DNA from: Flavobacterium zhairuonense | GTDB lineage: Bacteria > Bacteroidota > Bacteroidia > Flavobacteriales > Flavobacteriaceae | DNA: 64,000 bases | Assembly (NCBI RefSeq): GCF_004352915.1 | Contig: NZ_SJSY01000072.1 | Span: 1-64,000, forward strand | Reading direction: 5' to 3' | Shown here: positions 1 through 8,853 of the stretch, in pieces | Position numbering within the stretch: position 1 is the stretch's first letter | Layout of the letters: every line of letters starts with the position of its first letter | Position numbers and translations under genes: made by a program | Notes under the pieces: model-generated | Seen by the model: only the letters and a program-made list of their open reading frames with translations | Database searches by the model: none | Told to the model about the DNA's origin: nothing

Positions 1-2068
1 GACAATCACGGTAGCTCCGGGCACAGCCTCAGGAAGCTATGAAGTGGAATACACGATCTGCGACAACGATCATGCACTGAACTGCGATACAGTGAAGAGC
101 TATGTTTTAGTGACGGGAGATTTACTAGTATTGAAAGATGATTTAGCGGGCCCAATTGCGGGAGTCAACCATCCAGTGACAGTTGTAAATGTTTTAGGAA
201 ATGATACTAAAAATGGATTACCAATTACAGCTTCTGATATAGATCTTTCAGTAACAGTTGCTGATCCAGCAGGATATTTAAGCTTAAATCCAGACGGAAC
301 GATAGTGCTGAAAGAAAATGCACCGGCAGGAACTTATGAACTTACTTATCAAGTATGTGAATTAAATACAACAAATTGTGCAACAGCCAATGTTAAAGTT
401 TCAGTTGTTCTTCCTACAATGACAGTAACGACAAACAGCTATTGTTCTAATGATGTACCATACGTGTCATACAATGTAACACCGGATAATTTTACAACAA
501 ATAATTTATTGACTGTAAAATGGATTGACAGTGATAACAATGTAGTGGCTACTCAAACGAACTTGCCATTGAGTGGAAGTATATTATGGCCAGGAGCAAT
601 CGTAGACAGTAACGGAATTGGAGTTGATTGGCCAGGATGGTTACTGACAAATGGCCAATGGACAGAAGGTGCAGATGGATTTGAAAAAACCAGAACTGGT
701 GTAACAATGGAATTTTCGTTAAACCCAACAGTAAATGTTGTAGTGAGTTATCCGCCTGCAACACCACAGTGTAATGCTAGACCAAAATTTGTAATCAAAG
801 CGAACAATGACAGCGCAGGACCAATCGATGCTAAAAAAGGTATTAGTACTGCATTGAATATATTTAACAATGACCGTTTGAATGGAGTTGTAGTAAATCA
901 AACTGCAGTTGTTTTGAGTACTGTAGTTGCAAATCCTAATTTGATTTTAAATACAGATGGTTCAGTTGATGTAAAAGAAGGTACGCCATCAGGAACATAT
1001 CAATTGACATATCAAATTTGTGAAGCGTCTAACTTATCAAATTGCAGTCAAGCAGTTGTGAATGTAACAGTGGTGAATTCAGAAGATCCAGCATCAACGC
1101 CACAGATTGTTACGAAAGATGACCTGCAAGTAAGTGTAGACGGAGTTAACGGACAGCTTGAATTTGTAAATGTTTTAGATAATGACTTATGGAATGGCTT
1201 GCCGATTGATCCAGCAAATGTGGTGATTTCTAATACGCCAAAAAGCCCATATTTTGAATTTAATGCAGATGGAACGGTAAATGTGAAACCAAATACACCT
1301 GCAGGAACTTATGCCTTAGTTTATCAAGTATGTGAAAAAGCAAATTCATCTAATTGTAGTTCATCTACATTGAATGTTTTTGTTGAAGTTCCAAATATTG
1401 CGATTATCAAAACAGCTGTATTTAATGACGAAAACGCAAATGGATTTGCAAATGCAGGTGAAACTATCACTTACAAATTTAAAGTAACCAATACAGGTAA
1501 CGTTCCATTAAAAGGAATTACAATTACAGATCCACTACCGGGTGTTGTTGTTTCTGGACAGGCAATTAATTTGGAAGTAGGAGAATCAAACGACAATAAT
1601 TTTACGGCCAAATATAAAATTACTCAAAGTGATATTATTGCAGGAAAAGTAAGCAATCAAGCAACTGCTTTAGGAAAAAGCATAAGAGGAGTTGAAGTTG
1701 AAGATAAATCTGATGATGTGAGCAATACAGGTGATAATCCGACAGTGTTGGATTTAGATGGTTGTAAAGTAAAAGTGCTGAATGCTTTTTCTCCAAATGG
1801 AGATTTGAAAAATGCAAGATTCTATATTCAAGGAATAGAATGTTATCCTGACAATACGGTTGAAATTTACAATCGTTGGGGTGTCTTGGTTTTTGATATT
1901 GATCATTACAACAATGAAGACCGAGTTTTTGTTGGGTTTTCAGGAGGACGAGCGACGATAAAAGAATCAGATGGTTTGCCAGGAGGAACTTATTTCTATA
2001 CGTTGAAATATAAAGATAACGATTCAAATCAGCACGAACAGTCAGGTTACTTGTATCTAAATAAATAA
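1..2068 (+). CDS. T9SS-secreted repetitive adhesin, C-terminal part (gliding motility-associated C-terminal domain), 5' truncated
   Basis: The reading frame is open from base 2, so the gene begins before the window and only its last ~688 codons are seen. It shows at least three ~110-residue Ig/cadherin-like repeats, each with a core like VVNVLGNDTKNGLPI and ending in LTYQVCE plus a second Cys. A DUF7507-like repeat follows (starting near IAIIKTAVFNDENANG, with TNTGNVPLKGITITDPL). The last ~95 residues (SPNGD, IYNRWGVLVFD, LPGGTYFYTLKY) are the CHU_C/T9SS type B sorting domain. Such proteins are exported by the type IX system and displayed on the surface as adhesins. The PorP/SprF and OmpA genes directly downstream fit the SprB-SprF arrangement. 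The usual NGDGxND motif is altered to NGDLKNARF. The first ~180 bases are richer in GC than the rest. Confidence 0.9.
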   Translation, partial: TITVAPGTASGSYEVEYTICDNDHALNCDTVKSYVLVTGDLLVLKDDLAGPIAGVNHPVTVVNVLGNDTKNGLPITASDIDLSVTVADPAGYLSLNPDGTIVLKENAPAGTYELTYQVCELNTTNCATANVKVSVVLPTMTVTTNSYCSNDVPYVSYNVTPDNFTTNNLLTVKWIDSDNNVVATQTNLPLSGSILWPGAIVDSNGIGVDWPGWLLTNGQWTEGADGFEKTRTGVTMEFSLNPTVNVVVSYPPATPQCNARPKFVIKANNDSAGPIDAKKGISTALNIFNNDRLNGVVVNQTAVVLSTVVANPNLILNTDGSVDVKEGTPSGTYQLTYQICEASNLSNCSQAVVNVTVVNSEDPASTPQIVTKDDLQVSVDGVNGQLEFVNVLDNDLWNGLPIDPANVVISNTPKSPYFEFNADGTVNVKPNTPAGTYALVYQVCEKANSSNCSSSTLNVFVEVPNIAIIKTAVFNDENANGFANAGETITYKFKVTNTGNVPLKGITITDPLPGVVVSGQAINLEVGESNDNNFTAKYKITQSDIIAGKVSNQATALGKSIRGVEVEDKSDDVSNTGDNPTVLDLDGCKVKVLNAFSPNGDLKNARFYIQGIECYPDNTVEIYNRWGVLVFDIDHYNNEDRVFVGFSGGRATIKESDGLPGGTYFYTLKYKDNDSNQHEQSGYLYLNK

Positions 2069-2076
2069 AAAATAAT

Positions 2077-2107
2077 AAACGGCTTGACTTTTAGCTGAGC
2101 CGTTTTT
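2077..2107 (+). terminator. Rho-independent terminator after the adhesin gene
   Basis: An 8-bp stem, AAACGGCT (2077-2084) with AGCCGTTT (2098-2105), runs into a short T tract. It ends 14 bases before the next start codon, so the PorP/SprF gene may be expressed at a lower level by read-through. Confidence 0.75.
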
Positions 2108-2120
2108 TAAAGCTTACTAA

Positions 2121-3035
2121 ATGAAAAAATTAATTTTAATTTTTATGTTTTTTTCGGTTGTGTGTTCCGCTCAGCAAGATGCGCAGTATACACAATATAT
2201 GTACAATACAATTTCGGTGAATCCAGCTTATGCAGGTTCTAGAGGCGTTTTAAGTTTGTTTGGATTGTATCGTACACAATGGATTGGGCTTGATGGCGCA
2301 CCAGAGACAAGTACATTTTCATTAAATACACCTCTAAGTGATAACAGTAAATTAGGATTGGGTGTTTCTTTGGTCAATGATAAAATCGGACCAACAGTTG
2401 AAAACACTTTATCTGCAGATTTGTCTTATAGTATTCCGACCTCTGAATCATTTAAACTTTCATTCGGAGTAAAAGCAACTGCGAATCTTTTTAATCTTGA
2501 TGTAAGTAAATTGAGTTTCGAAAACCAAGGAGAGGAGCAATTTCAAGATCTTCAAAATAAATTTACACCAAATGTTGGCGCTGGGGTTTATTGGCATTCT
2601 GATCGAGCTTATTTAGGATTTTCTATACCTAATTTTATCGAAACAAATCGCTATGACGATAATACGACTGCTATTTTTAAAGACAAAATCAATTATTATT
2701 TTATTGCAGGTTATGTATTTAATCTGGACAAGTTAGAATATATAAGATTCAAACCTGCATTATTAACAAAAATGGTGCAAGGAGCACCTTTGCAAGTAGA
2801 TGTTTCTGGGAATTTCATGTTTTATGATAAATTTACTGTAGGTCTTGCTTACCGCTGGAGTGCTTCAGTAAGTGCTATGGCAGGTTTTCAGGTATCAAAA
2901 GGAATGTATATTGGTTACGGCTATGATCATGAAACAACCAATTTAAGACGATACAACTCAGGATCTCATGAAATTTTCCTTCGTTACGAGTTTTTCAATA
3001 GTTATAAAAAAATGATCTCTCCAAGATTCTTCTAA
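2121..3035 (+). CDS. PorP/SprF family type IX secretion system membrane protein
   Basis: The 304-residue protein has a Sec signal peptide (MKKLILIFMFFSVVCSAQQ). The family hallmark follows: QYTQYMYNTISVNPAYAGSR, then an RTQW motif near residue 55. The rest is an alternating beta-strand pattern of an outer-membrane barrel. PorP/SprF proteins are paired with particular T9SS adhesins and are needed for their surface attachment; SprF does this for SprB in F. johnsoniae. The position between the type B adhesin and an OmpA protein suggests it serves the upstream adhesin. The family is certain; the specific partner is inferred from gene order. Confidence 0.92.
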   Translation: MKKLILIFMFFSVVCSAQQDAQYTQYMYNTISVNPAYAGSRGVLSLFGLYRTQWIGLDGAPETSTFSLNTPLSDNSKLGLGVSLVNDKIGPTVENTLSADLSYSIPTSESFKLSFGVKATANLFNLDVSKLSFENQGEEQFQDLQNKFTPNVGAGVYWHSDRAYLGFSIPNFIETNRYDDNTTAIFKDKINYYFIAGYVFNLDKLEYIRFKPALLTKMVQGAPLQVDVSGNFMFYDKFTVGLAYRWSASVSAMAGFQVSKGMYIGYGYDHETTNLRRYNSGSHEIFLRYEFFNSYKKMISPRFF

Positions 3036-3047
3036 TTCGTTACAATC

Positions 3048-5051
3048 ATGAGAATTAAAATTTTAAGCTTTTCTGTTTTATTTGTTTGCTTTTTCTTCAA
3101 TGCAAATGCACAAATGACCAACATAAGCTCCGCAGATAAAAAGTATGATGATTATGCTTACGCAGATGCCATAAAAGCATATGAAAGCCTTATCGAAAAA
3201 GGAACAAAAGATGAAAAAATAATGCAAAGACTGGCTAATTCCTATTATTTTTTAAGTGAATTGCAGTCGGCGTTGCAGTGGTATGATGAATTGTTCAGAA
3301 TGAATGAAGAACAAGAACCTGAATATTTATATAGATATTCGCAATGCTTAAAAGCAACTGGGAATTATCAAAAAGCGAACGAAGTTTTAGAAAAATTCAA
3401 TTTAAAAGCAGGTTCAGAAAAAAGAGCTTTTTTGATCAGAAATGAGAAAAATTATTTAGACGATATTAAGTTTAATTCTGGACGATATGAAATTGCCGAT
3501 GCTGGAATAAATTCACCTTATTCAGATTATGGAAGTGTAATTTACGACAAAAAAATTGTTTTTACATCAGCCCGAGATACGGGTGGAATTACGAAAACAA
3601 GTTTTAAATGGACAAACAAATCGTTCTCTAAATTATATATCTCTGATTTGATGCCAGACGGAAGTGTTAGTAATCCAAAGCAGCTTCGTAAAAATCAAAA
3701 ATCAAAATTCAACGAGTCAACGCCAATTTTTACAAAAGATGGCCGAACAATGTATTTTACCAGAAATAATTTCACAGACGGCAAAAGAGGGCAAAACGAC
3801 AAACAAGTAACGCTTTTAAAACTGTATAAAGCTGATTTTATTGATGGCCAATGGGTAAATGAAAAAGAGCTTCCATTCAACAGTGATCAGTACAGTACTG
3901 CACATCCAACTTTGAGCATTGATGAAAAAACATTGTATTTTGCCTCAGATATGCCGGGAACTTTAGGACAATCTGATTTGTTTAAAGTTGCAATAAATGC
4001 TGACGGAAGTTTTGGCCAACCTCAAAATTTAGGCTCAATAATTAATACCGAAGGAAGAGAAACTTTCCCATTTGTTTCGGCTGAAAATGAACTTTATTTT
4101 GCTTCTGATGGACGCCCGGGGCTTGGCGGACTTGATATTTTTGTAACTAAAATAAATGCAGACAACACGATCGAAGATGATGTGCAAAATGTTGGAGAAC
4201 CCGTAAATAGCAAAAAAGACGATTTCGGATTTACGCTTGATGGTAAAAACAGAAACGGGTATTTTTCTTCTAATAGAGATGGAGGACATGGTCTAGATGA
4301 TATTTATCGTTTTACCGAAATTAAGAGATTGGTTTGCGAACAAGATTTAATGGGAACAATTACTGATTCTGAATCAAATGAAGTTTTAGCAAATGTAACT
4401 TTGGCTTTGTTTGACGAAAATTTAAATCCGCTTGCAACAATCGCTACAGACGAAAAAGGGAATTACATTTTTCCAAAGATAAAATGTGGCAAAAAATATT
4501 CGATAAGAGCTTCAAAAAGTGATTACGGAATGAAAGATGTTTCGGCATTGCTCAAAAAAGAAAATGGCAAAACTACCATGGATTTTACCATGCAAAAAAT
4601 ATTCAAGCCTTTAGCAGCTAAAACCATTGAAATTAAAAAGACAGCAGTAAAGCCAGTAAAAATTGGCCCAATAAAAATTGGTACAGATTTGGCAAAACTT
4701 CTTCATATTCCAATGAACTTTTTTGATTTAGGAAAAGCGACGATCAAAAAAACATCTGAACCAGATTTACAAAAAGTCGTCGATGTTTTGAATCAGTATC
4801 CAAATGTAAAATTGGATATTCGTTCGCATACAGACAGCCGTTCATCATCTGAAAGCAATCAAATTTTATCAGATAAAAGAGCGCAATCTACAAAAGATTG
4901 GCTCATAAGTAAAGGAATTGATGAAAGCCGATTGACAGCAAAAGGATACGGTGAAACAAAATTAGTAAACAAATGTGCTGACGGAGTAAAATGTACCGAA
5001 AAAGAACATCAGCAAAACAGACGAAGTGAATTTATAATTGTTGGTCTGTAA
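3048..5051 (+). CDS. OmpA family protein with TPR, PD40 beta-propeller, carboxypeptidase-regulatory-like and OmpA domains
   Basis: The 667-residue protein starts with a signal peptide cleaved near NANAQ. Order of parts: TPR-like helices (about residues 25-125), WD40-like PD40 repeats (about 150-425; repeated YFxSxxxGGxGxxD motifs such as FASDGRPGLGGLDIF), a carboxypeptidase-regulatory-like beta-sandwich (about 430-510; GTITDSESNEVLANVTL), and a C-terminal OmpA peptidoglycan-binding domain (about 550-665; DIRSHTDSRSSSESNQILS). This architecture is typical of proteins encoded next to PorP/SprF genes and probably anchors the adhesin/SprF complex to the cell wall. It begins 12 bases after the PorP/SprF stop, so the two are co-transcribed. 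The exact role in adhesin display is inferred. Confidence 0.9.
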   Translation: MRIKILSFSVLFVCFFFNANAQMTNISSADKKYDDYAYADAIKAYESLIEKGTKDEKIMQRLANSYYFLSELQSALQWYDELFRMNEEQEPEYLYRYSQCLKATGNYQKANEVLEKFNLKAGSEKRAFLIRNEKNYLDDIKFNSGRYEIADAGINSPYSDYGSVIYDKKIVFTSARDTGGITKTSFKWTNKSFSKLYISDLMPDGSVSNPKQLRKNQKSKFNESTPIFTKDGRTMYFTRNNFTDGKRGQNDKQVTLLKLYKADFIDGQWVNEKELPFNSDQYSTAHPTLSIDEKTLYFASDMPGTLGQSDLFKVAINADGSFGQPQNLGSIINTEGRETFPFVSAENELYFASDGRPGLGGLDIFVTKINADNTIEDDVQNVGEPVNSKKDDFGFTLDGKNRNGYFSSNRDGGHGLDDIYRFTEIKRLVCEQDLMGTITDSESNEVLANVTLALFDENLNPLATIATDEKGNYIFPKIKCGKKYSIRASKSDYGMKDVSALLKKENGKTTMDFTMQKIFKPLAAKTIEIKKTAVKPVKIGPIKIGTDLAKLLHIPMNFFDLGKATIKKTSEPDLQKVVDVLNQYPNVKLDIRSHTDSRSSSESNQILSDKRAQSTKDWLISKGIDESRLTAKGYGETKLVNKCADGVKCTEKEHQQNRRSEFIIVGL

Positions 5052-5065
5052 AAATAAAAAATAAA

Positions 5066-5104
5066 AAAAGCTCTTTTCTGTAGTAATGAAAAGAGCTTTT
5101 TTTT
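5066..5104 (+). terminator. Rho-independent terminator of the adhesin/sprF/ompA operon
   Basis: A 12-bp stem, AAAAGCTCTTTT (5066-5077) with AAAAGAGCTTTT (5089-5100), is followed by a run of T. The remaining ~200 bases to the next gene are AT-rich, and no clear -7 box was found there. Confidence 0.85.
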
Positions 5105-5306
5105 GCACAAAAGGCAAAAGCGTTAAAAAAACTTATTTTTCACAAAAAATACTCCAAATTGATTTCAATCTTTGCCAGATAATTTTTAAAAATGAAAAAG
5201 CAGTGTATTTTATTTAAAATGAATGTGTTAGGTTTTTAAAAAGTTTAGTTGAAGAATAAATTATGTCTTTTTTTTTATAACTTTATAAATCTAAATTTTT
5301 TCAGAT

Positions 5307-5732
5307 ATGACTGTAAATCAAATACTAAACGCAAAAGGAAGAAATGTTTATTCCGTACTTTCATCTACAACAGTTTATGAAGCATTGAAAGTAATGGGCG
5401 AAAAAAACATAGGGGCAATTCTTGTAATTGATGGAACTGACCTAAAAGGAATATTATCTGAAAGGGATTATGCTCGAAAAATTGTTTTGAAGGATAAATC
5501 GTCAAAAGAGACTTTTGTTCATGAAATTATGGAAAGCAATGTTATCACAGTAAATCTTTCAAATAATATTGAAGATTGCATGGAGCTGATGAGCACAAAA
5601 AGATTCAGACATTTGCCAGTTTTAGAAGATGGAACTGTAGTGGGAATTATTTCAATAAGCGATGTTGTAAAAGCAATTATCGAAATTCAAAAAGATACCA
5701 TAAATCACTTGAATTCTTATATTTCGCAATAA
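5307..5732 (+). CDS. CBS domain-containing protein
   Basis: The 141-residue soluble protein consists of two CBS motifs. The first spans about residues 8-62 (STTVYEALKVMGEKNIGAIL, then LKGILSERDYARKIVL); the second spans about 73-125 (HEIMESNVITVNLSNNIEDC, then TVVGIISISDVVKAII). Stand-alone CBS pairs bind adenosyl ligands (AMP, ATP, SAM) and act as energy or redox sensors for other proteins; no catalytic domain is attached. The gene is monocistronic, lying between two terminators. It precedes malic enzyme, but nothing in the sequence proves a link. Confidence 0.9.
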   Translation: MTVNQILNAKGRNVYSVLSSTTVYEALKVMGEKNIGAILVIDGTDLKGILSERDYARKIVLKDKSSKETFVHEIMESNVITVNLSNNIEDCMELMSTKRFRHLPVLEDGTVVGIISISDVVKAIIEIQKDTINHLNSYISQ

Positions 5733-5757
5733 AAAGAAGCCAAAATATATAGATGAA

Positions 5758-5792
5758 AAAATAGTCCCGATTTTGAAGGACTATTTTTTTTT
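5758..5792 (+). terminator. Rho-independent terminator after the CBS gene
   Basis: Stem AAAATAGTCC (5758-5767) pairs with GGACTATTTT (5778-5787) and continues into a long T tract. Confidence 0.85.
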
Positions 5793-5858
5793 GATGTAAT
5801 AAATTGTTATTTTAACAAAAGAAAGCACTAAAAAAGCCCCATTTTAAACTAAGACTTA

Positions 5859-5866
5859 TATCTTTG
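5859..5866 (+). promoter_or_regulatory. Candidate -7 box of malic enzyme promoter
   Basis: TATCTTTG matches the Bacteroidota -7 consensus TAnnTTTG and lies 25 bases before the ATG at 5892. No good -33 TTG was seen at the usual spacing. Confidence 0.5.
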
Positions 5867-5891
5867 TAAGCTAGAATAAAAGCTAAAAATA

Positions 5892-8183
5892 ATGAACAAA
5901 GAGAGTAAAAGAAGAGAAGCGCTACTGTACCACTCAGAGCCGACTCCAGGAAAAATTCAGGTAGTTCCAACAAAAAAATACGCAACCCAGAGAGACTTGT
6001 CATTGGCATATTCGCCAGGAGTTGCAGAGCCATGTTTAGAAATCGCAGCAGACGTTGAAAACGTTTATAAATATACAGCAAAAGGAAATTTAGTTGCCGT
6101 AATTTCAAACGGTACAGCTGTTTTAGGACTTGGAGATATAGGACCTGAAGCAGGAAAACCTGTAATGGAGGGGAAAGGTTTATTATTTAAAATATTCTCT
6201 GATATTGATGTTTTTGATATCGAAGTTGATACAAAAAATGTTGAAGAGTTTATCCAGACAGTAAAAAATATTGCTCCAACTTTTGGAGGAATTAACCTTG
6301 AAGATATCAAAGCGCCAGAATCTTTCGAAATTGAAAGAAGACTTATTGAAGAATTAGATATTCCGGTAATGCATGATGACCAGCATGGAACAGCAATCAT
6401 TTCTTCTGCAGCCTTAATTAATGCACTTGAATTAGCAGGCAAAAAAGCTGAAGATGTAAAAATGGTAGTTTCTGGTGCAGGATCTGCAGCAATTGCTTGT
6501 ACAGATTTATATGTTTTACTAGGAGTAAAGGTAGAAAACATCTTAATGTACAACAGTAAGGGACTTTTAACAAAAGACAATCCTTCACTTTCAGAATTAC
6601 AATTAAAATATGCTGTTGATGGTCCAAAGATTGAATTGGCAGAAGCTGTAAAAGGCGCTGACGTTTTCATTGGATTATCTTCAGGAGATATTTTGTCGCC
6701 AGAAATGTTGTTGACAATGAAAGATAACCCGATTGTATTTGCAATGGCAAATCCAAATCCGGAAATCGATTATAATTTAGCTGTAGAAACTCGTAAAGAT
6801 GTTATTATGGCTACAGGCCGTTCTGATTTTCCTAATCAGGTTAACAACGTACTTGGATTTCCATATATTTTTAGAGGAGCGCTAGATGTAAGAGCTAGAA
6901 AAATTAACGAAGCTATGAAAATGGCTGCGGTAAAAGCTTTAGCTATTTTGGCAAAAGAACCGGTTCCAGAACAAGTTAACGTAGCTTATGGCGCTACAAA
7001 ACTTGGTTTTGGACAAGAATATATCATTCCGAAACCATTTGATCCAAGATTGATCACTGTTGTGGCTCCTGCAGTTGCGAAAGCAGCAATGGAATCTGGA
7101 GTTGCAAAAAATCCAATTACAGACTGGGCAGCTTATGAAGATGTACTTCGTGAGCGCATGGGGAATGACAATAAAATGGTGCGTTTAATTACAAATCGTG
7201 CTAAATTAAATCCTAAACGAATTGTTTTTGCTGAAGCAGATCATTTAAATGTCTTAAAAGCAGCTCAAATTGTTTATGAAGATGGAATCGGTTTTCCAAT
7301 TTTATTAGGAAACAGAGAAATCATATTAGAATTAAAAGCAGAATTAGGTTTTGATGCAGATTTAGAAATCATTGATCCTAAGACAAATGAAGAAGAAGCG
7401 AGACGTAACCGTTTTGCAAATTCATACTGGGAAACAAGAGAGCGCAGAGGAGTTTCATTACTTGATGCTCAAAAATTCATGCGCGAAAGAAACTATTTTG
7501 CAGCTATGATGGTGAACGAAGGTGAAGCAGATGCAGTTGTAACTGGTCATTCGAGAAGTTATCCAAGTGTTGTGAAACCAATGCTTCAATTGATTGAAAA
7601 AGCTCCAGGCGCTTCACTTGTTGCAACCGCCAATATGATGCTTACAGCACGTGGACCAATGTTCTTGTCAGATACAGCAATCAATATTGATCCATCTTCT
7701 GAGGATTTAGTGAATATTGCATTGATGACGGCTAAAACTGCAAAAATGTTTGGTATTGATCCTGTTATTGCAATGGTTTCATATTCAAACTTTGGATCAT
7801 CAACGCATCAAAATGCATCAAAAGTTAGAGAAGCTGTTGCTTATCTGCATAAAAATCATCCTGAATTAACTATTGATGGTGAAATTCAGGCGGATTTCGC
7901 TTTAAATTCAGAAATGCTTAAAGAAAAATTCCCATTCTCTAAATTAGCTGGCAAAAAAGTAAATACGCTGGTTTTCCCTAACTTAGAGTCAGCAAATATT
8001 ACTTATAAGCTATTGAAAGAATTGAATAAAGCAGGTTCAATTGGCCCAATTATGATGGGACTTAACAAGCCTGTACACATTTTCCAACTAGGAGCAAGTG
8101 TTGAAGAAATGGTAAATATGGCAGCAATTGCTGTGATAGATGCTCAAGAAAAAGAAATAAAAAAAAATAAATTAGCCCAATAG
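5892..8183 (+). CDS. maeB: NADP-dependent malic enzyme (malic enzyme fused to phosphotransacetylase-like domain)
   Basis: The 763-residue protein has the MaeB layout. It contains an N-terminal malic enzyme domain (YSPGVAEPCLEIA near residue 40; MHDDQHGTAIISSAALINAL near 157) and an NAD(P)-binding fold (VVSGAGSAAIACTDLY near 190; ANPNPEIDY near 285). From about residue 430 it carries a C-terminal phosphate acetyltransferase-like domain. It oxidatively decarboxylates malate to pyruvate and makes NADPH in the cytoplasm. In this family the C-terminal domain is regulatory (acetyl-CoA inhibition known for E. coli MaeB) rather than catalytic. It has its own promoter, and only ~65 bases separate it from ruvA. 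Confidence 0.95.
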   Translation: MNKESKRREALLYHSEPTPGKIQVVPTKKYATQRDLSLAYSPGVAEPCLEIAADVENVYKYTAKGNLVAVISNGTAVLGLGDIGPEAGKPVMEGKGLLFKIFSDIDVFDIEVDTKNVEEFIQTVKNIAPTFGGINLEDIKAPESFEIERRLIEELDIPVMHDDQHGTAIISSAALINALELAGKKAEDVKMVVSGAGSAAIACTDLYVLLGVKVENILMYNSKGLLTKDNPSLSELQLKYAVDGPKIELAEAVKGADVFIGLSSGDILSPEMLLTMKDNPIVFAMANPNPEIDYNLAVETRKDVIMATGRSDFPNQVNNVLGFPYIFRGALDVRARKINEAMKMAAVKALAILAKEPVPEQVNVAYGATKLGFGQEYIIPKPFDPRLITVVAPAVAKAAMESGVAKNPITDWAAYEDVLRERMGNDNKMVRLITNRAKLNPKRIVFAEADHLNVLKAAQIVYEDGIGFPILLGNREIILELKAELGFDADLEIIDPKTNEEEARRNRFANSYWETRERRGVSLLDAQKFMRERNYFAAMMVNEGEADAVVTGHSRSYPSVVKPMLQLIEKAPGASLVATANMMLTARGPMFLSDTAINIDPSSEDLVNIALMTAKTAKMFGIDPVIAMVSYSNFGSSTHQNASKVREAVAYLHKNHPELTIDGEIQADFALNSEMLKEKFPFSKLAGKKVNTLVFPNLESANITYKLLKELNKAGSIGPIMMGLNKPVHIFQLGASVEEMVNMAAIAVIDAQEKEIKKNKLAQ

Positions 8184-8222
8184 ACTTACAAGAATAAGAT
8201 ATTATTGTCTTAACTTTTTATG

Positions 8223-8230
8223 TATATTTG
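8223..8230 (+). promoter_or_regulatory. Candidate -7 box upstream of ruvA/sprA
   Basis: TATATTTG fits TAnnTTTG exactly and lies 18 bases before the ruvA ATG. A TTG at 8205-8207 gives a 15-base gap, shorter than usual. Confidence 0.5.
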
Positions 8231-8248
8231 GTACTATAAATTATTTTT

Positions 8249-8830
8249 ATGATAGCACATTTGCAAGGGAAGCTGGTTGAAAAGAATCCCACAGAAGTCG
8301 TAATTGATTGTGGTGGAGTGGGATACCATGTAAATATCTCTTTACATACTTTTTCGCTAATTCCTAATGCTGATTTTATAAAATTGTATACGCATCTTCA
8401 AATTAAAGAAGATGCGCATACTTTATTTGGCTTTGTAGAAAAGTCAGAGCGCGAAATATTCAGAATGTTGTTGTCGGTTTCTGGTATAGGCGCTAATATT
8501 GCGAGGACGATGTTGTCTTCAATAGAACCTAAACAAATTATTAATGCTATTGCATCTGGAGATGTAGCAGTTATACAGTCAATTAAAGGAATTGGCAGCA
8601 AAACTGCACAGAGAGTTATACTTGATTTAAAAGAAAAAGTGTTAAAGTTGTACGATTTGGATGAAGTTTCGGCAATTCAAAACAATACAAATAGAGATGA
8701 AGCGTTATCTGCTTTGGAAGTTTTAGGATTTGTTCGTAAAGCATCTGAAAAAGTAGTTGAAAGGATTGTAAAAGAAGACCCAGAAGCTACAGCAGAAACC
8801 ATCATAAAAAAAGCGTTAAAAAGCTTGTAA
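8249..8830 (+). CDS. ruvA: Holliday junction branch migration protein RuvA
   Basis: The 193-residue protein is of normal RuvA length. It has an N-terminal OB fold (MIAHLQGKLVEKNPTEVVID, GGVGYHVNIS), a helix-hairpin-helix region (LLSVSGIGANIARTMLSS near residue 75 and IKGIGSKTAQRVILDLKEK near 112), and a C-terminal three-helix domain (DEALSALEVLGFVRKASEKV) that contacts RuvB. RuvA binds four-way junctions and loads the RuvB motor. The sprA start follows 23 bases after its stop, so ruvA probably heads the transcript that carries sprA. Confidence 0.96.
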   Translation: MIAHLQGKLVEKNPTEVVIDCGGVGYHVNISLHTFSLIPNADFIKLYTHLQIKEDAHTLFGFVEKSEREIFRMLLSVSGIGANIARTMLSSIEPKQIINAIASGDVAVIQSIKGIGSKTAQRVILDLKEKVLKLYDLDEVSAIQNNTNRDEALSALEVLGFVRKASEKVVERIVKEDPEATAETIIKKALKSL

Positions 8831-8853
8831 CACAACTAACATAAACCAATTGT

